A DNA stretch of 5,282 nucleotides from Gemmatimonadota bacterium (GTDB taxonomy: Bacteria; Gemmatimonadota; Gemmatimonadetes; Gemmatimonadales; GWC2-71-9): assembly GCA_003220985.1 (NCBI GenBank), contig QHTY01000285.1, positions 2,632-7,913 of the forward strand, written 5' to 3'. Below are positions 1 through 5,282 of this stretch, piece by piece; the stretch's first letter is position 1, and each line of letters opens with the position of its first letter. The notes under the pieces are model-generated. The model saw only the letters and a program-made list of their open reading frames with translations, ran no database searches and had not been told where the DNA came from. A program made the translations under genes and the position numbers.

Positions 1-217
1 GCGGCTTGTCATAGAAGCCGACGTGCGCCAACTCGGATGGCCGAATCCCTGCTACTTGCAGACAGTACTCCACCGCGTGCTTCGGAAACGAGGCGTCGCC
101 CTTCTTCCGCGTGAAACGCTCTTCCTGCGCGGCGGCGACAATGTCGCCGTCCTTGAGCAGGCAGGCGGCACTATCGTGATAGAACGCCGAAATGCCGAGG
201 ATGTAGCTGTGCGCCAT
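1..217 (-). CDS. Carbamoyltransferase, NodU/CmcH (TobZ-like) family, N-terminal fragment cut by window edge
   Basis: Reading leftward from an ATG at 217-215, an open frame runs off the window after 72 codons without a stop. The start reads MAHSYILGISAFYHDSAACL, followed by DGDIVAAAQEERFTRKKGD, SFPKHAVEYCL and a final VGFYDKP. This is the characteristic beginning of the NodU/CmcH carbamoyltransferases: the Kae1-like ATPase-fold N-terminal domain with the conserved HDSA motif (His14-Asp15) and the EERF motif (residues 32-35). Known family members use carbamoyl phosphate and ATP to O-carbamoylate sugars or antibiotic scaffolds in the cytoplasm. Full-length members have roughly 550-600 residues, so most of the gene, including the C-terminal YrdC-like domain, lies outside. 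The start lies 5 bp after the stop of the SGNH-like gene, with only a weak GAG-type ribosome site, so the two are probably co-transcribed and coupled. The family call is firm; the acceptor is unknown, and a surface polysaccharide sugar is inferred from context. Confidence 0.9.
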   Translation of the reverse strand, partial: MAHSYILGISAFYHDSAACLLKDGDIVAAAQEERFTRKKGDASFPKHAVEYCLQVAGIRPSELAHVGFYDKP

Positions 218-222
218 GGTTC

Positions 223-1439
223 TCAATTCGTTGCTAGACGGCCGCTTGCGGGGCAATACGGAGCCGCCAACTGACCGGGGCTCGGTTTCTCCGCCGCGCG
301 GACGAGGAGTTCGCGGCCCAGCATCTGCGCGACGATGCGGTTCCCAGCAGGCGAATAGTGACCCCCGCTCATGAACCACTTGGCCGCGGCGCCCTGCGCC
401 TCGCGAAAGGCAGCAGTGAGATCGACGTACTCGATTTTACGGCGGTCGAGCTCGCGCGCGAGCGGGGCGAAGGTCGTCTGGCGCCCCTGCTGTGCGGCGA
501 CGACTGATTCCCGGTCCGGGAGGAGCACGACGAGCGGGCGGGCGCCGGCTGCTGGATCCGAAAGGCCGTCGATGACGGATTGATCGCCCCGTCCCGGAAT
601 AGCCGATCGGGCGCGAAATATCGCGCAGAAATCCGCAGCCACAGTTCGGTGAACAGGCGAACCGTTGCAGAGTAGTCGTAGGCGGGGTTCCGATAAACCG
701 CCGGCCGGTACCAATAGTCGTGCGCACCCAGCTCCACGACGTCTTGGGGCACACGCAGATACCGCTCATAGTCCGATGCGTGCGGCAACGGATTCGGCAG
801 TAGGACGAGGCGACCGCCGGCATCGAGGCTGAACCTCGGCTTGACGAGCGGCACCTCGCGGTTCGAGATAAACCGACGGTACACGTTGACAACGCGGCCC
901 AGGTCGTCTGAGACGAAACCGATGATTACGATGCGGGGCGACAGCGCCACCCCTTCCGCGCAGAACCGAAGATATGCCTGATCGACGCCGTAGCCACCGA
1001 CCCCGTAGTTCAGCACTTCGATCCGTGGGAACAGTTGCTCGACCAAGGCCGGCCAGCTGGCAGAGTCTGCGACCTCGTTGCCGTAGACGAACGAGTCCCC
1101 AAATGCCGCGACGCGTAAGACACGGGCCGGCGGCTCCGGCTCGTACTCCCGGGGGCTGCGCAGCCCCTGCGAGTTGATGGCATCCGCCGAATCACGGTAG
1201 CCCGGGCGGTAGCGCCACCCCAGGATCGAGTCGAGCACGACCCTGTATGTGTGGGTCGAGTCGAGCAAGAGCTGAATCTTGTCCGACTGCTCGTGGAAAA
1301 TGTCGCTGGTGGTACGGATCTCTTCGGCGAGAATGGGACGCGACAGCCGGATCGCGAGGCGGCACAGACCCTCGGTTGCCGTTAGGACGAACGCAACCCC
1401 GAGGGTGACGAAGAGCGCCCGCTGGCGGTTGAATGTCAT
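223..1439 (-). pseudogene. SGNH/GDSL hydrolase family protein, membrane-anchored, reading frame interrupted
   Basis: The first part (ATG at 1439, or an alternative ATG at 1466) begins MTFNRQRALF, with a basic n-region and one hydrophobic segment at about residues 8-28, which suggests a signal anchor. Then come LGWRYRPGY, the SGNH block I FGDSFVYGN (Ser116), the block II-like LNYGVGGYG, and GFVSDD where block III is expected. This frame stays family-like to about INPSSTAFRIQQ (Gln297), then turns into an Arg/Ser/Pro-rich tail. The homologous C-terminus continues in the next frame from about position 554 as AAGARPLVVLLPDRES, then YVDLTAAF and SGGHYSPAGN with the block V His (codon 360-358), ending at a TGA at 225-223. 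One base, or 3n+1 bases, appears to be missing. The 1439 start is preferred for the AGGGGAG at 1459-1453 (spacing 13). Members of this type sit in polysaccharide loci and may add or remove acyl esters at the membrane or in the periplasm. A sequencing error cannot be excluded. Confidence 0.82.
541..566 (-). other. Frame-break site in the SGNH-like gene
   Basis: Upstream of this stretch the frame starting at 1439 (or 1466) carries the conserved SGNH N-terminal blocks. Downstream, the conserved helix/strand GARPLVVLLPD and the His-containing block V are in the frame reached by moving one base back. The two coding frames meet at AFRIQQ in the first and AAGARPL in the second. From memory of related proteins, a helix of about ten residues normally separates these two motifs, so a small deletion of 3n+1 bases fits better than a single-base slip. 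This last point is inference. No slippery heptamer is evident, so programmed frameshifting is unlikely. Confidence 0.7.
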
Positions 1440-1623
1440 GGTTGTCGCCGCGCTCCCCTGTTGCATAGCCGGTGCCGTCAGGACCTGATGCGAAGGTGGT
1501 GCCGGTGCTGCTGGTGTCGCAGCGCCACCGCGACGGTTGCTGCTGGCGCACTACGAACGAGCGGGGGCGCGAGGCCGTAAGTCGTTCATACATGGGGGCA
1601 TGGCGGTTGCACGTCTGCCCGTC
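1440..1623. promoter_or_regulatory. Divergent intergenic spacer, presumed promoter region for both transcription units
   Basis: The two operons diverge from this stretch of about 184 bp (about 157 bp if the SGNH-like gene starts at 1466; about 160 bp if the deacetylase starts at 1600), so promoters for both directions are expected here. I see no convincing sigma-70 -35/-10 pair, no sigma-54 GG-N10-GC element and no clear operator palindrome. It does hold the minus-strand AGGGGAG site (1459-1453) and an imperfect GC-rich hairpin at about 1504-1529. The promoter role is inferred from geometry only. Confidence 0.4.
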
Positions 1624-2499
1624 ATGGCGGCCCATCACTTCACCATCGACGTCGAGGAATACTTTCAGGTCTCGGCCCTGGAGCGGTATGTCGCGCGCAG
1701 CGACTGGGACCGTTACCCATCCCGCGTAGCAGCGCAAATGGAGCGGCTCCTGGCGCTGCTCGCGCGGCACAACGCGCGCGCCACGTGCTTTGTCGTCGGC
1801 TGGGTCGCCGAGCGCCACCGGGACTTGATTCGAACGATTGCCCGTGCGGGGCATGAGATTGCGTCCCACGGCTGGGATCACGCGCGGGTGACGAAGCTGA
1901 CTCCGACGCAATTCCGCAGCTCCGTGCGCCGCTCGAAGCGGGAGCTCGAGGACATCACCGGCGTCCCGGTCGTGGGATTTCGCGCGCCGAGTTTCTCGAT
2001 CGTGGCGGGTGGGGAGTGGGCCCTCGACATCCTGCTCGAGGAAGGGTACGGCTACGACTCGAGCCTGTTTCCAATCCGGCGTCCCGGATACGGATATCCA
2101 ACGGGGCGGTCGGATCCATATTTTATCGAACGTTCCGCCGGCCGGCTCGCGGAGATTCCCCCGGCGACGCTGCGCTGGGGCGGCATGCGGCTCCCCGCGG
2201 CGGGCGGCGGCTACTTCCGGCTTCTACCGTACGGTGTGGTACGTGCGGCACTGCGGCAATGCGAGCGCCGGCACGTGCCGGGCACGTTCTATATCCATCC
2301 ATGGGAGATCGATCCGGACCAGCCCCGCGTTCATGTCCCCTGGCTGACGCGCGCGCGACACTATCGTGGGCTCCGGAGGACCGTGCCGCGCCTCGAGCGC
2401 CTGTTGACCGAATTCCGGTTCGTGCCGATCCGCGAAACCATGTTTGCGCTGCGGCGGCGTTCGAGCCGCCCGATCGGTCTCCACAAGAGATCTGCGTGA
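1624..2499 (+). CDS. XrtA-associated polysaccharide deacetylase (CE4/NodB fold with DUF3473 C-terminus)
   Basis: This 291-residue protein matches the exosortase-system deacetylase type (TIGR03006-like), a metal-dependent hydrolase that removes N-acetyl groups from polysaccharide. It opens with HHFTIDVEEYFQVSALE, where TIDVEEYF replaces the usual NodB TFDDG motif (Asp9, Glu11). The zinc-binding motif is SHGWDH (His82, His86). Motif 3 is FRAPSFS (Arg120, Pro122), followed by YGYDSSLFP (Asp145). The C-terminal DUF3473 part has GGGYFRLLPY and FYIHPWEID with His225-Pro226, then QPR and a basic tail. Start 1624 is chosen because the family begins a few residues before the TIDVE strand; ATG 1600 in the same frame is possible, and neither has a good Shine-Dalgarno site. 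No signal peptide or membrane helix is seen, which suits a family usually predicted as cytoplasmic. It is first in the operon and overlaps the next gene by 4 bases. All expected catalytic residues are present. Confidence 0.93.
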   Translation: MAAHHFTIDVEEYFQVSALERYVARSDWDRYPSRVAAQMERLLALLARHNARATCFVVGWVAERHRDLIRTIARAGHEIASHGWDHARVTKLTPTQFRSSVRRSKRELEDITGVPVVGFRAPSFSIVAGGEWALDILLEEGYGYDSSLFPIRRPGYGYPTGRSDPYFIERSAGRLAEIPPATLRWGGMRLPAAGGGYFRLLPYGVVRAALRQCERRHVPGTFYIHPWEIDPDQPRVHVPWLTRARHYRGLRRTVPRLERLLTEFRFVPIRETMFALRRRSSRPIGLHKRSA

Positions 2500-3536
2500 G
2501 CGACCCGCGCCCACAGCTCGAACTCCTAACACTCAACGGTGACGCGCGCGCATGGGACGAATTTGTGACACGCGCTCAGGGCAGCAGCTTTTGTCACTTG
2601 AGTAGTTGGCGTCAGATCCTCAGCGATACGCTCGGCGCGGAGTGTCTGTACTGGGCGGCCGCGGACGCCGAGGGCGCGTGGCAGGGCATTCTGCCGCTCG
2701 TGCGCGTGCGAAGCCGGATCTTTGGCCACTACTTGGTCTCGCTGCCGTTTCTCAACGACGGCGGACCCCTCGGATCACCCGCGGCTCGCGACCGGCTGGT
2801 CGGGGAGGCAGTCACGGAGGCGCGCCGCAGCGCCGCCGATCTCCTGGAGCTGCGGACACGCGATCCCTGCGGTCTCGAGCTTCCGGTCTCGTCGAGAAAG
2901 ATCACGGTCCTTCTACAGTTGCCGTCCGACGTCGACGCATTGTTCCGGTCATTCCCCGCCAAGCTCCGCAGTCAGATTCGCCGTCCAATGAAGGAAGGGC
3001 TCACCGTTCGGTTCGGGCCCGAGCAACGAGAAGCGTTCTACGAGGTGTTCTCGCGGGCCATGCGAGACCTCGGTACCCCCGTGTTGCCGCGCGCCTTCTT
3101 CGAACGGATCGCTGCCGCCTTTCCGCAGCTCGCCGTGTTCGGGGTCGTGTACCGGGGCGATCAACCACTTGCGGCAGGCTGCGGCTTCATCTGGCGTGAC
3201 GAGTTCGAGATGACGTGGGCCGGAGCGCTGCGCGAATCGCGTCCACTCTCGGCCAACATGCTGCTGTATTGGGCGTTCATGGAGCAGATGATCGCCCGCG
3301 GCGTGCGCGTGTTCAACTTCGGTCGCTGCACACCGGGCGGCGGAACGCATCACTTCAAGCAACAGTGGGGTGGCAGGGACGTCCCGTTGCCCTGGCGCCA
3401 GTTCAGCACAGGCGCGGTGAAGGCACCGCCGTCGCCAGGCGATCCCGCATTCTCGTGGGGACCGCGGCTCTGGCGGCGCTTGCCCTTGTCCATCGCCAAT
3501 CGCCTGGGGCCCCGGTTGGTGCGATTCATACCGTGA
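2496..3536 (+). CDS. FemAB family XrtA/PEP-CTERM system-associated protein (GNAT-like acyltransferase fold)
   Basis: This 346-residue protein begins at a GTG overlapping the deacetylase stop as GTGA, with a weak AAGAGA site five bases upstream. The frame stays open further upstream, but that part lies inside the deacetylase gene and is not family-like. Recognisable parts are FCHLSSWRQIL near the N-terminus (32-42), GILPLVRVRSRIFG (64-77), SLPFLNDGGPLG (82-93), LRSQIRRPMKEGL in the middle (157-169), the GNAT-like core FGVVYRGDQPLAAGCGF (215-231), and the signature FNFGRCTPGGGTHHFKQQWG (273-292). These match the FemAB-like proteins found with XrtA loci (TIGR03019-like). FemA/FemB proper use aminoacyl-tRNA to extend peptidoglycan bridges; the substrate of the XrtA type is not established, and acylation of a sugar or exopolysaccharide precursor is inference. 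No membrane helix is visible. It shares a 4-base overlap with the aminotransferase gene. Family confidence is high, reaction confidence low. Confidence 0.92.
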   Translation: MSDPRPQLELLTLNGDARAWDEFVTRAQGSSFCHLSSWRQILSDTLGAECLYWAAADAEGAWQGILPLVRVRSRIFGHYLVSLPFLNDGGPLGSPAARDRLVGEAVTEARRSAADLLELRTRDPCGLELPVSSRKITVLLQLPSDVDALFRSFPAKLRSQIRRPMKEGLTVRFGPEQREAFYEVFSRAMRDLGTPVLPRAFFERIAAAFPQLAVFGVVYRGDQPLAAGCGFIWRDEFEMTWAGALRESRPLSANMLLYWAFMEQMIARGVRVFNFGRCTPGGGTHHFKQQWGGRDVPLPWRQFSTGAVKAPPSPGDPAFSWGPRLWRRLPLSIANRLGPRLVRFIP

Positions 3537-4747
3537 ACGCCTGGCGACACCAGACTCCCGTCCATTCACCACTCTCGCCGGCGGCGCTGCTGCAGGGCCT
3601 GCGGGCAGCGCTCAGTCGCAACGGCGCCCACCGGCATGCGGCGGCGCAGGTCGAGGCGCTACTCGAAGAGCGGTATGCGCCCCGAGCCGTGCTGCTGACC
3701 GAAAGCGGGACGGCGGCGCTGACGGCGGCCCTCGTCGGTTTGCAGCGGGATCACGAGGCTCAGGTTGTCGCGATCCCCGCCTACTCATGTTACGACGTCG
3801 CGACCGCGGTTGAAGGCGCCGGCGCGCGGGCGCTACTCTACGATATCGACCCGAGGACACTCGGACCGGATCTCGTGCAGGTGGAAGCCGCGCTACGGCG
3901 CGGCGCGACCGCCGTGGTGGTCGCTCATCTGTATGGTTGCCCGGTCGATCTCACCACGGTCAAGCGACTGGCGGTCGCAGCAGGAGCTGTGGTCATCGAG
4001 GACGCAGCGCAGGGCGCAGGGGCGACGATGAGCGCTCGTCCGGTCGGGACGCACGGCTCACTCGGCGTCCTCAGTTTCGGCCGAGGAAAGGGGTTGACGG
4101 GGGGCCGCGGCGGCGCGTTGCTTGCGTTTGACGACCGCGGCGCGCGGGCGCTTGAACGGGTCCGTGGGATGCTGGCCGAGCCGCGCCGCGGATGGACAGA
4201 GCTGGGATTGATCAGTGCACAGTTGCTCTTGGAGCGGCCAGCGCTGTATGGCCTGCCAGCGTCCCTTCCGTTCCTCCATCTTGGCGAGACGATCTATAGA
4301 GAGCCGCGACCCCTCAGAACATCAGCAACAGCATCTTGCGCGATCGTCGCCGCGACCTGGAGACTGGCGGATCGCGAAGCGGAGGTACGGCGAGCCAATG
4401 CCGAACGTCTCCTGCTGGAGTTGCGGCAACAGCCTGGCTTCGCGGTAATCGAGACGTCTCCTACCGCGCGACCAGGATACCTGCGGCTCCCGGTGATCAC
4501 CTCGCCACATGCGCGTCGCGCCGCGACGCAAGCCGCTGCGCGACGCCTGGGCGTGATGCCCGGTTATCCCCAGCCGCTGTGCGACCTTCAGCCGTTCGCC
4601 ACGCGGTGCCTGAACCGCAACGACGCGTTCCGTGGGAGTCGGTTGCTTGCGGAACGACTCTGTACCTTTCCGACTCACGGACGACTCGACGCGGGAGATC
4701 TGGCTGGCCTCGAGCGCTGGATTCGCGAATGGGGACGATCCCAGTAG
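3533..4747 (+). CDS. DegT/DnrJ/EryC1/StrS family PLP-dependent aminotransferase
   Basis: The 404-residue protein starts at a GTG within the GTGA overlap with the FemAB-like gene; there is no good Shine-Dalgarno site, consistent with coupling. Fold type I PLP features appear in order: LLTESGTAALTAAL (54-67), the phosphate-binding loop; IPAYSCYDVA (81-90); AHLYGCPVD (131-139); VIEDAAQGAGA (154-164) with Asp157, expected to contact the pyridine nitrogen; and SFGRGKGLTGGRGGAL (181-196) with Lys186 as the likely Schiff-base lysine. The C-terminal domain ends with LCTFPTHGRLDAGDL (376-390), typical of the family. Characterised members mostly aminate keto-sugar nucleotides for surface polysaccharides, so synthesis of an amino sugar precursor for this locus is the likely role. 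The exact substrate cannot be read from sequence, and sequences of this SFGRGKGLT style diverge from WecE/ArnB. The length is normal and no key residue is missing. Confidence 0.92.
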   Translation: MNAWRHQTPVHSPLSPAALLQGLRAALSRNGAHRHAAAQVEALLEERYAPRAVLLTESGTAALTAALVGLQRDHEAQVVAIPAYSCYDVATAVEGAGARALLYDIDPRTLGPDLVQVEAALRRGATAVVVAHLYGCPVDLTTVKRLAVAAGAVVIEDAAQGAGATMSARPVGTHGSLGVLSFGRGKGLTGGRGGALLAFDDRGARALERVRGMLAEPRRGWTELGLISAQLLLERPALYGLPASLPFLHLGETIYREPRPLRTSATASCAIVAATWRLADREAEVRRANAERLLLELRQQPGFAVIETSPTARPGYLRLPVITSPHARRAATQAAARRLGVMPGYPQPLCDLQPFATRCLNRNDAFRGSRLLAERLCTFPTHGRLDAGDLAGLERWIREWGRSQ

Positions 4748-5282
4748 CCGGAAGAGCGCTCGCCGCGTTAGCGACCGCAGTCTTGGTGCAGTGCGGTTCG
4801 ACCGGGAGCGCAGCCTCCTCCGCAACGTCGAGAGATACCGTGTTCGTGGAAGATTTCGAAACGGGAAGTCTCGCGTCGTGGACCGACGGCGTGGATCCGG
4901 CGCGTCATCACGTCGTGATGGATCCGAGCCAGGCGCAATCGGGCAGCCGTTACCTGCAGGTGACCTATCGCGCCGGTGGCGATGGCGGGTGGCTGACGCA
5001 TTTCTTCCCGTCCGGTTATGACTCTTTGTATGTGAGCTATTACGTCCGCTTCCCCGCGGGCTGGCAAGGCGGGACAAAGCTCGTTGCGCTCTACGGCTCG
5101 CGTACCGACGATCAATGGTCGGCTTTCGGAAAAGCCGGTACGTGTCCGGCCGGCGACGATTTCTTTGCGGCGATGCTCATCGCCGAGGGAACGGGCGACC
5201 CTGGCCCGCTGCGTTTCTATTCTTATTACCCGGCGATGGCGCGGGAACCGGACGGCGTCACGTGCTGGGGCCGATACGGCGA
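4729..5282 (+). CDS. Predicted exported (lipo)protein with beta-sandwich/polysaccharide-lyase-like sequence, N-terminal fragment
   Basis: An open frame starting at ATG 4729, overlapping the aminotransferase end by 19 bases in another frame, runs 184 codons to the window edge. The N-terminus MGTIPVAGRALAALATAVLV is a short signal-like hydrophobic stretch ending in LVQC (Cys22), so it may be a lipoprotein, although Gln before the Cys is unusual for a lipobox. A low-complexity Ser/Ala/Thr linker follows to about residue 36. The mature part begins VFVEDFETGSLASW, then QSGSRYLQVTYRAGGDGGW, LYVSYYVRFPAGWQGGTKL (about residues 101-119), then DDQWSAFGKAG, DDFFAAML, LRFYSYYP and VTCWGRYG. Alternating aromatic/polar strands and the EDFE...GSR...V pattern resemble jelly-roll (concanavalin-like) carbohydrate-binding or PL14/PL20-type lyase domains. 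I do not recognise a named family, and catalytic residues cannot be assigned from the fragment. Its place at the end of the operon suggests action on the exported polysaccharide. The frame and export signal are well supported; the function is not. Confidence 0.75.
   Translation, partial: MGTIPVAGRALAALATAVLVQCGSTGSAASSATSRDTVFVEDFETGSLASWTDGVDPARHHVVMDPSQAQSGSRYLQVTYRAGGDGGWLTHFFPSGYDSLYVSYYVRFPAGWQGGTKLVALYGSRTDDQWSAFGKAGTCPAGDDFFAAMLIAEGTGDPGPLRFYSYYPAMAREPDGVTCWGRYG

Noticed and set aside
23..274. Plus-strand open frame of 83 codons at the left edge
   Set aside because: It is antisense to the carbamoyltransferase start, which has clear family motifs on the minus strand.
1504..1529. Imperfect hairpin GGTGCTGC ... 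GCAG-CGC-CACC in the divergent spacer
   Set aside because: A short bulged stem of this kind is expected by chance at this GC content; there is no T-tract and no repeat partner to support a terminator or operator.
1192..1911. Minus-strand open frame spanning the divergent spacer
   Set aside because: It overlaps the N-terminal coding parts of both the SGNH-like and deacetylase genes in another frame or strand, with no family-like sequence of its own.
2016..2495. Upstream in-frame extension of the FemAB-like gene (an earlier ATG)
   Set aside because: This part lies inside the deacetylase in a different frame and reads as Arg/Pro-rich noise; the family N-terminus fits the GTG at 2496.
3215..3532. 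Upstream in-frame extension of the aminotransferase (an earlier ATG)
   Set aside because: It lies wholly within the FemAB-like gene and has no aminotransferase similarity; the GTG at 3533 gives a normal family length.
2949..3572. Minus-strand open frame of about 207 codons opposite the FemAB-like gene
   Set aside because: No recognisable domain, and it lies opposite a strongly conserved coding region; shadow frame.
4322..5077. Minus-strand open frame of about 250 codons opposite the aminotransferase and exported-protein genes
   Set aside because: Its translation is Arg/Ser/Pro-rich and lacks family motifs, while the plus strand carries clear homology; it is a GC-rich antisense shadow.
1..5282. 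CRISPR arrays, tRNA genes, insertion sequences or long direct repeats
   Set aside because: I saw no regularly spaced repeats, tRNA-like cloverleaf or transposase motifs; the window is almost fully occupied by protein-coding genes.

Overview
This 5.3 kb window is GC-rich (C or G at most third codon positions), almost wholly coding, and looks like part of a Gram-negative exopolysaccharide locus of the exosortase (XrtA/PEP-CTERM)-associated type. The two best markers are an XrtA-type polysaccharide deacetylase and the FemAB-like protein that usually accompanies it. Such loci occur in Proteobacteria, Acidobacteria, Gemmatimonadota and related groups. The window has no rRNA or other taxonomic marker, so I would only guess at a soil or sediment bacterium, possibly Gemmatimonadota-like. 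No exosortase, glycosyltransferase or Wzx/Wzy-type export gene is visible here.

Layout: two transcription units diverge from a spacer of roughly 180 bp around 1440-1623. Leftward on the minus strand are an SGNH/GDSL-hydrolase-like membrane-anchored protein (1439 to 223), whose reading frame is broken near 541-566, and then, 5 bp downstream, the first 72 codons of a NodU/CmcH-type carbamoyltransferase (217 to 1, cut by the window edge). Rightward on the plus strand is a tight operon: polysaccharide deacetylase (1624-2499), FemAB-like protein (2496-3536), DegT/DnrJ/EryC1/StrS PLP aminotransferase (3533-4747), and the N-terminal part of a predicted exported protein with a beta-sandwich-like, possibly carbohydrate-active, sequence (4729 to the window end). 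The first two junctions are 4-base GTGA stop/start overlaps and the last is a 19-base overlap, so these genes are probably translationally coupled.

Working model (inference): the aminotransferase makes an amino sugar or works on another precursor, the deacetylase trims N-acetyl groups from the polymer, the FemAB-like protein may transfer an aminoacyl or other acyl group, and the last protein handles or binds the polymer outside the cytoplasm. The divergent pair would add or remove small substituents (carbamoyl, acyl). The main oddities are the interrupted SGNH gene, its unusual catalytic blocks, and the unassigned exported protein at the right edge.
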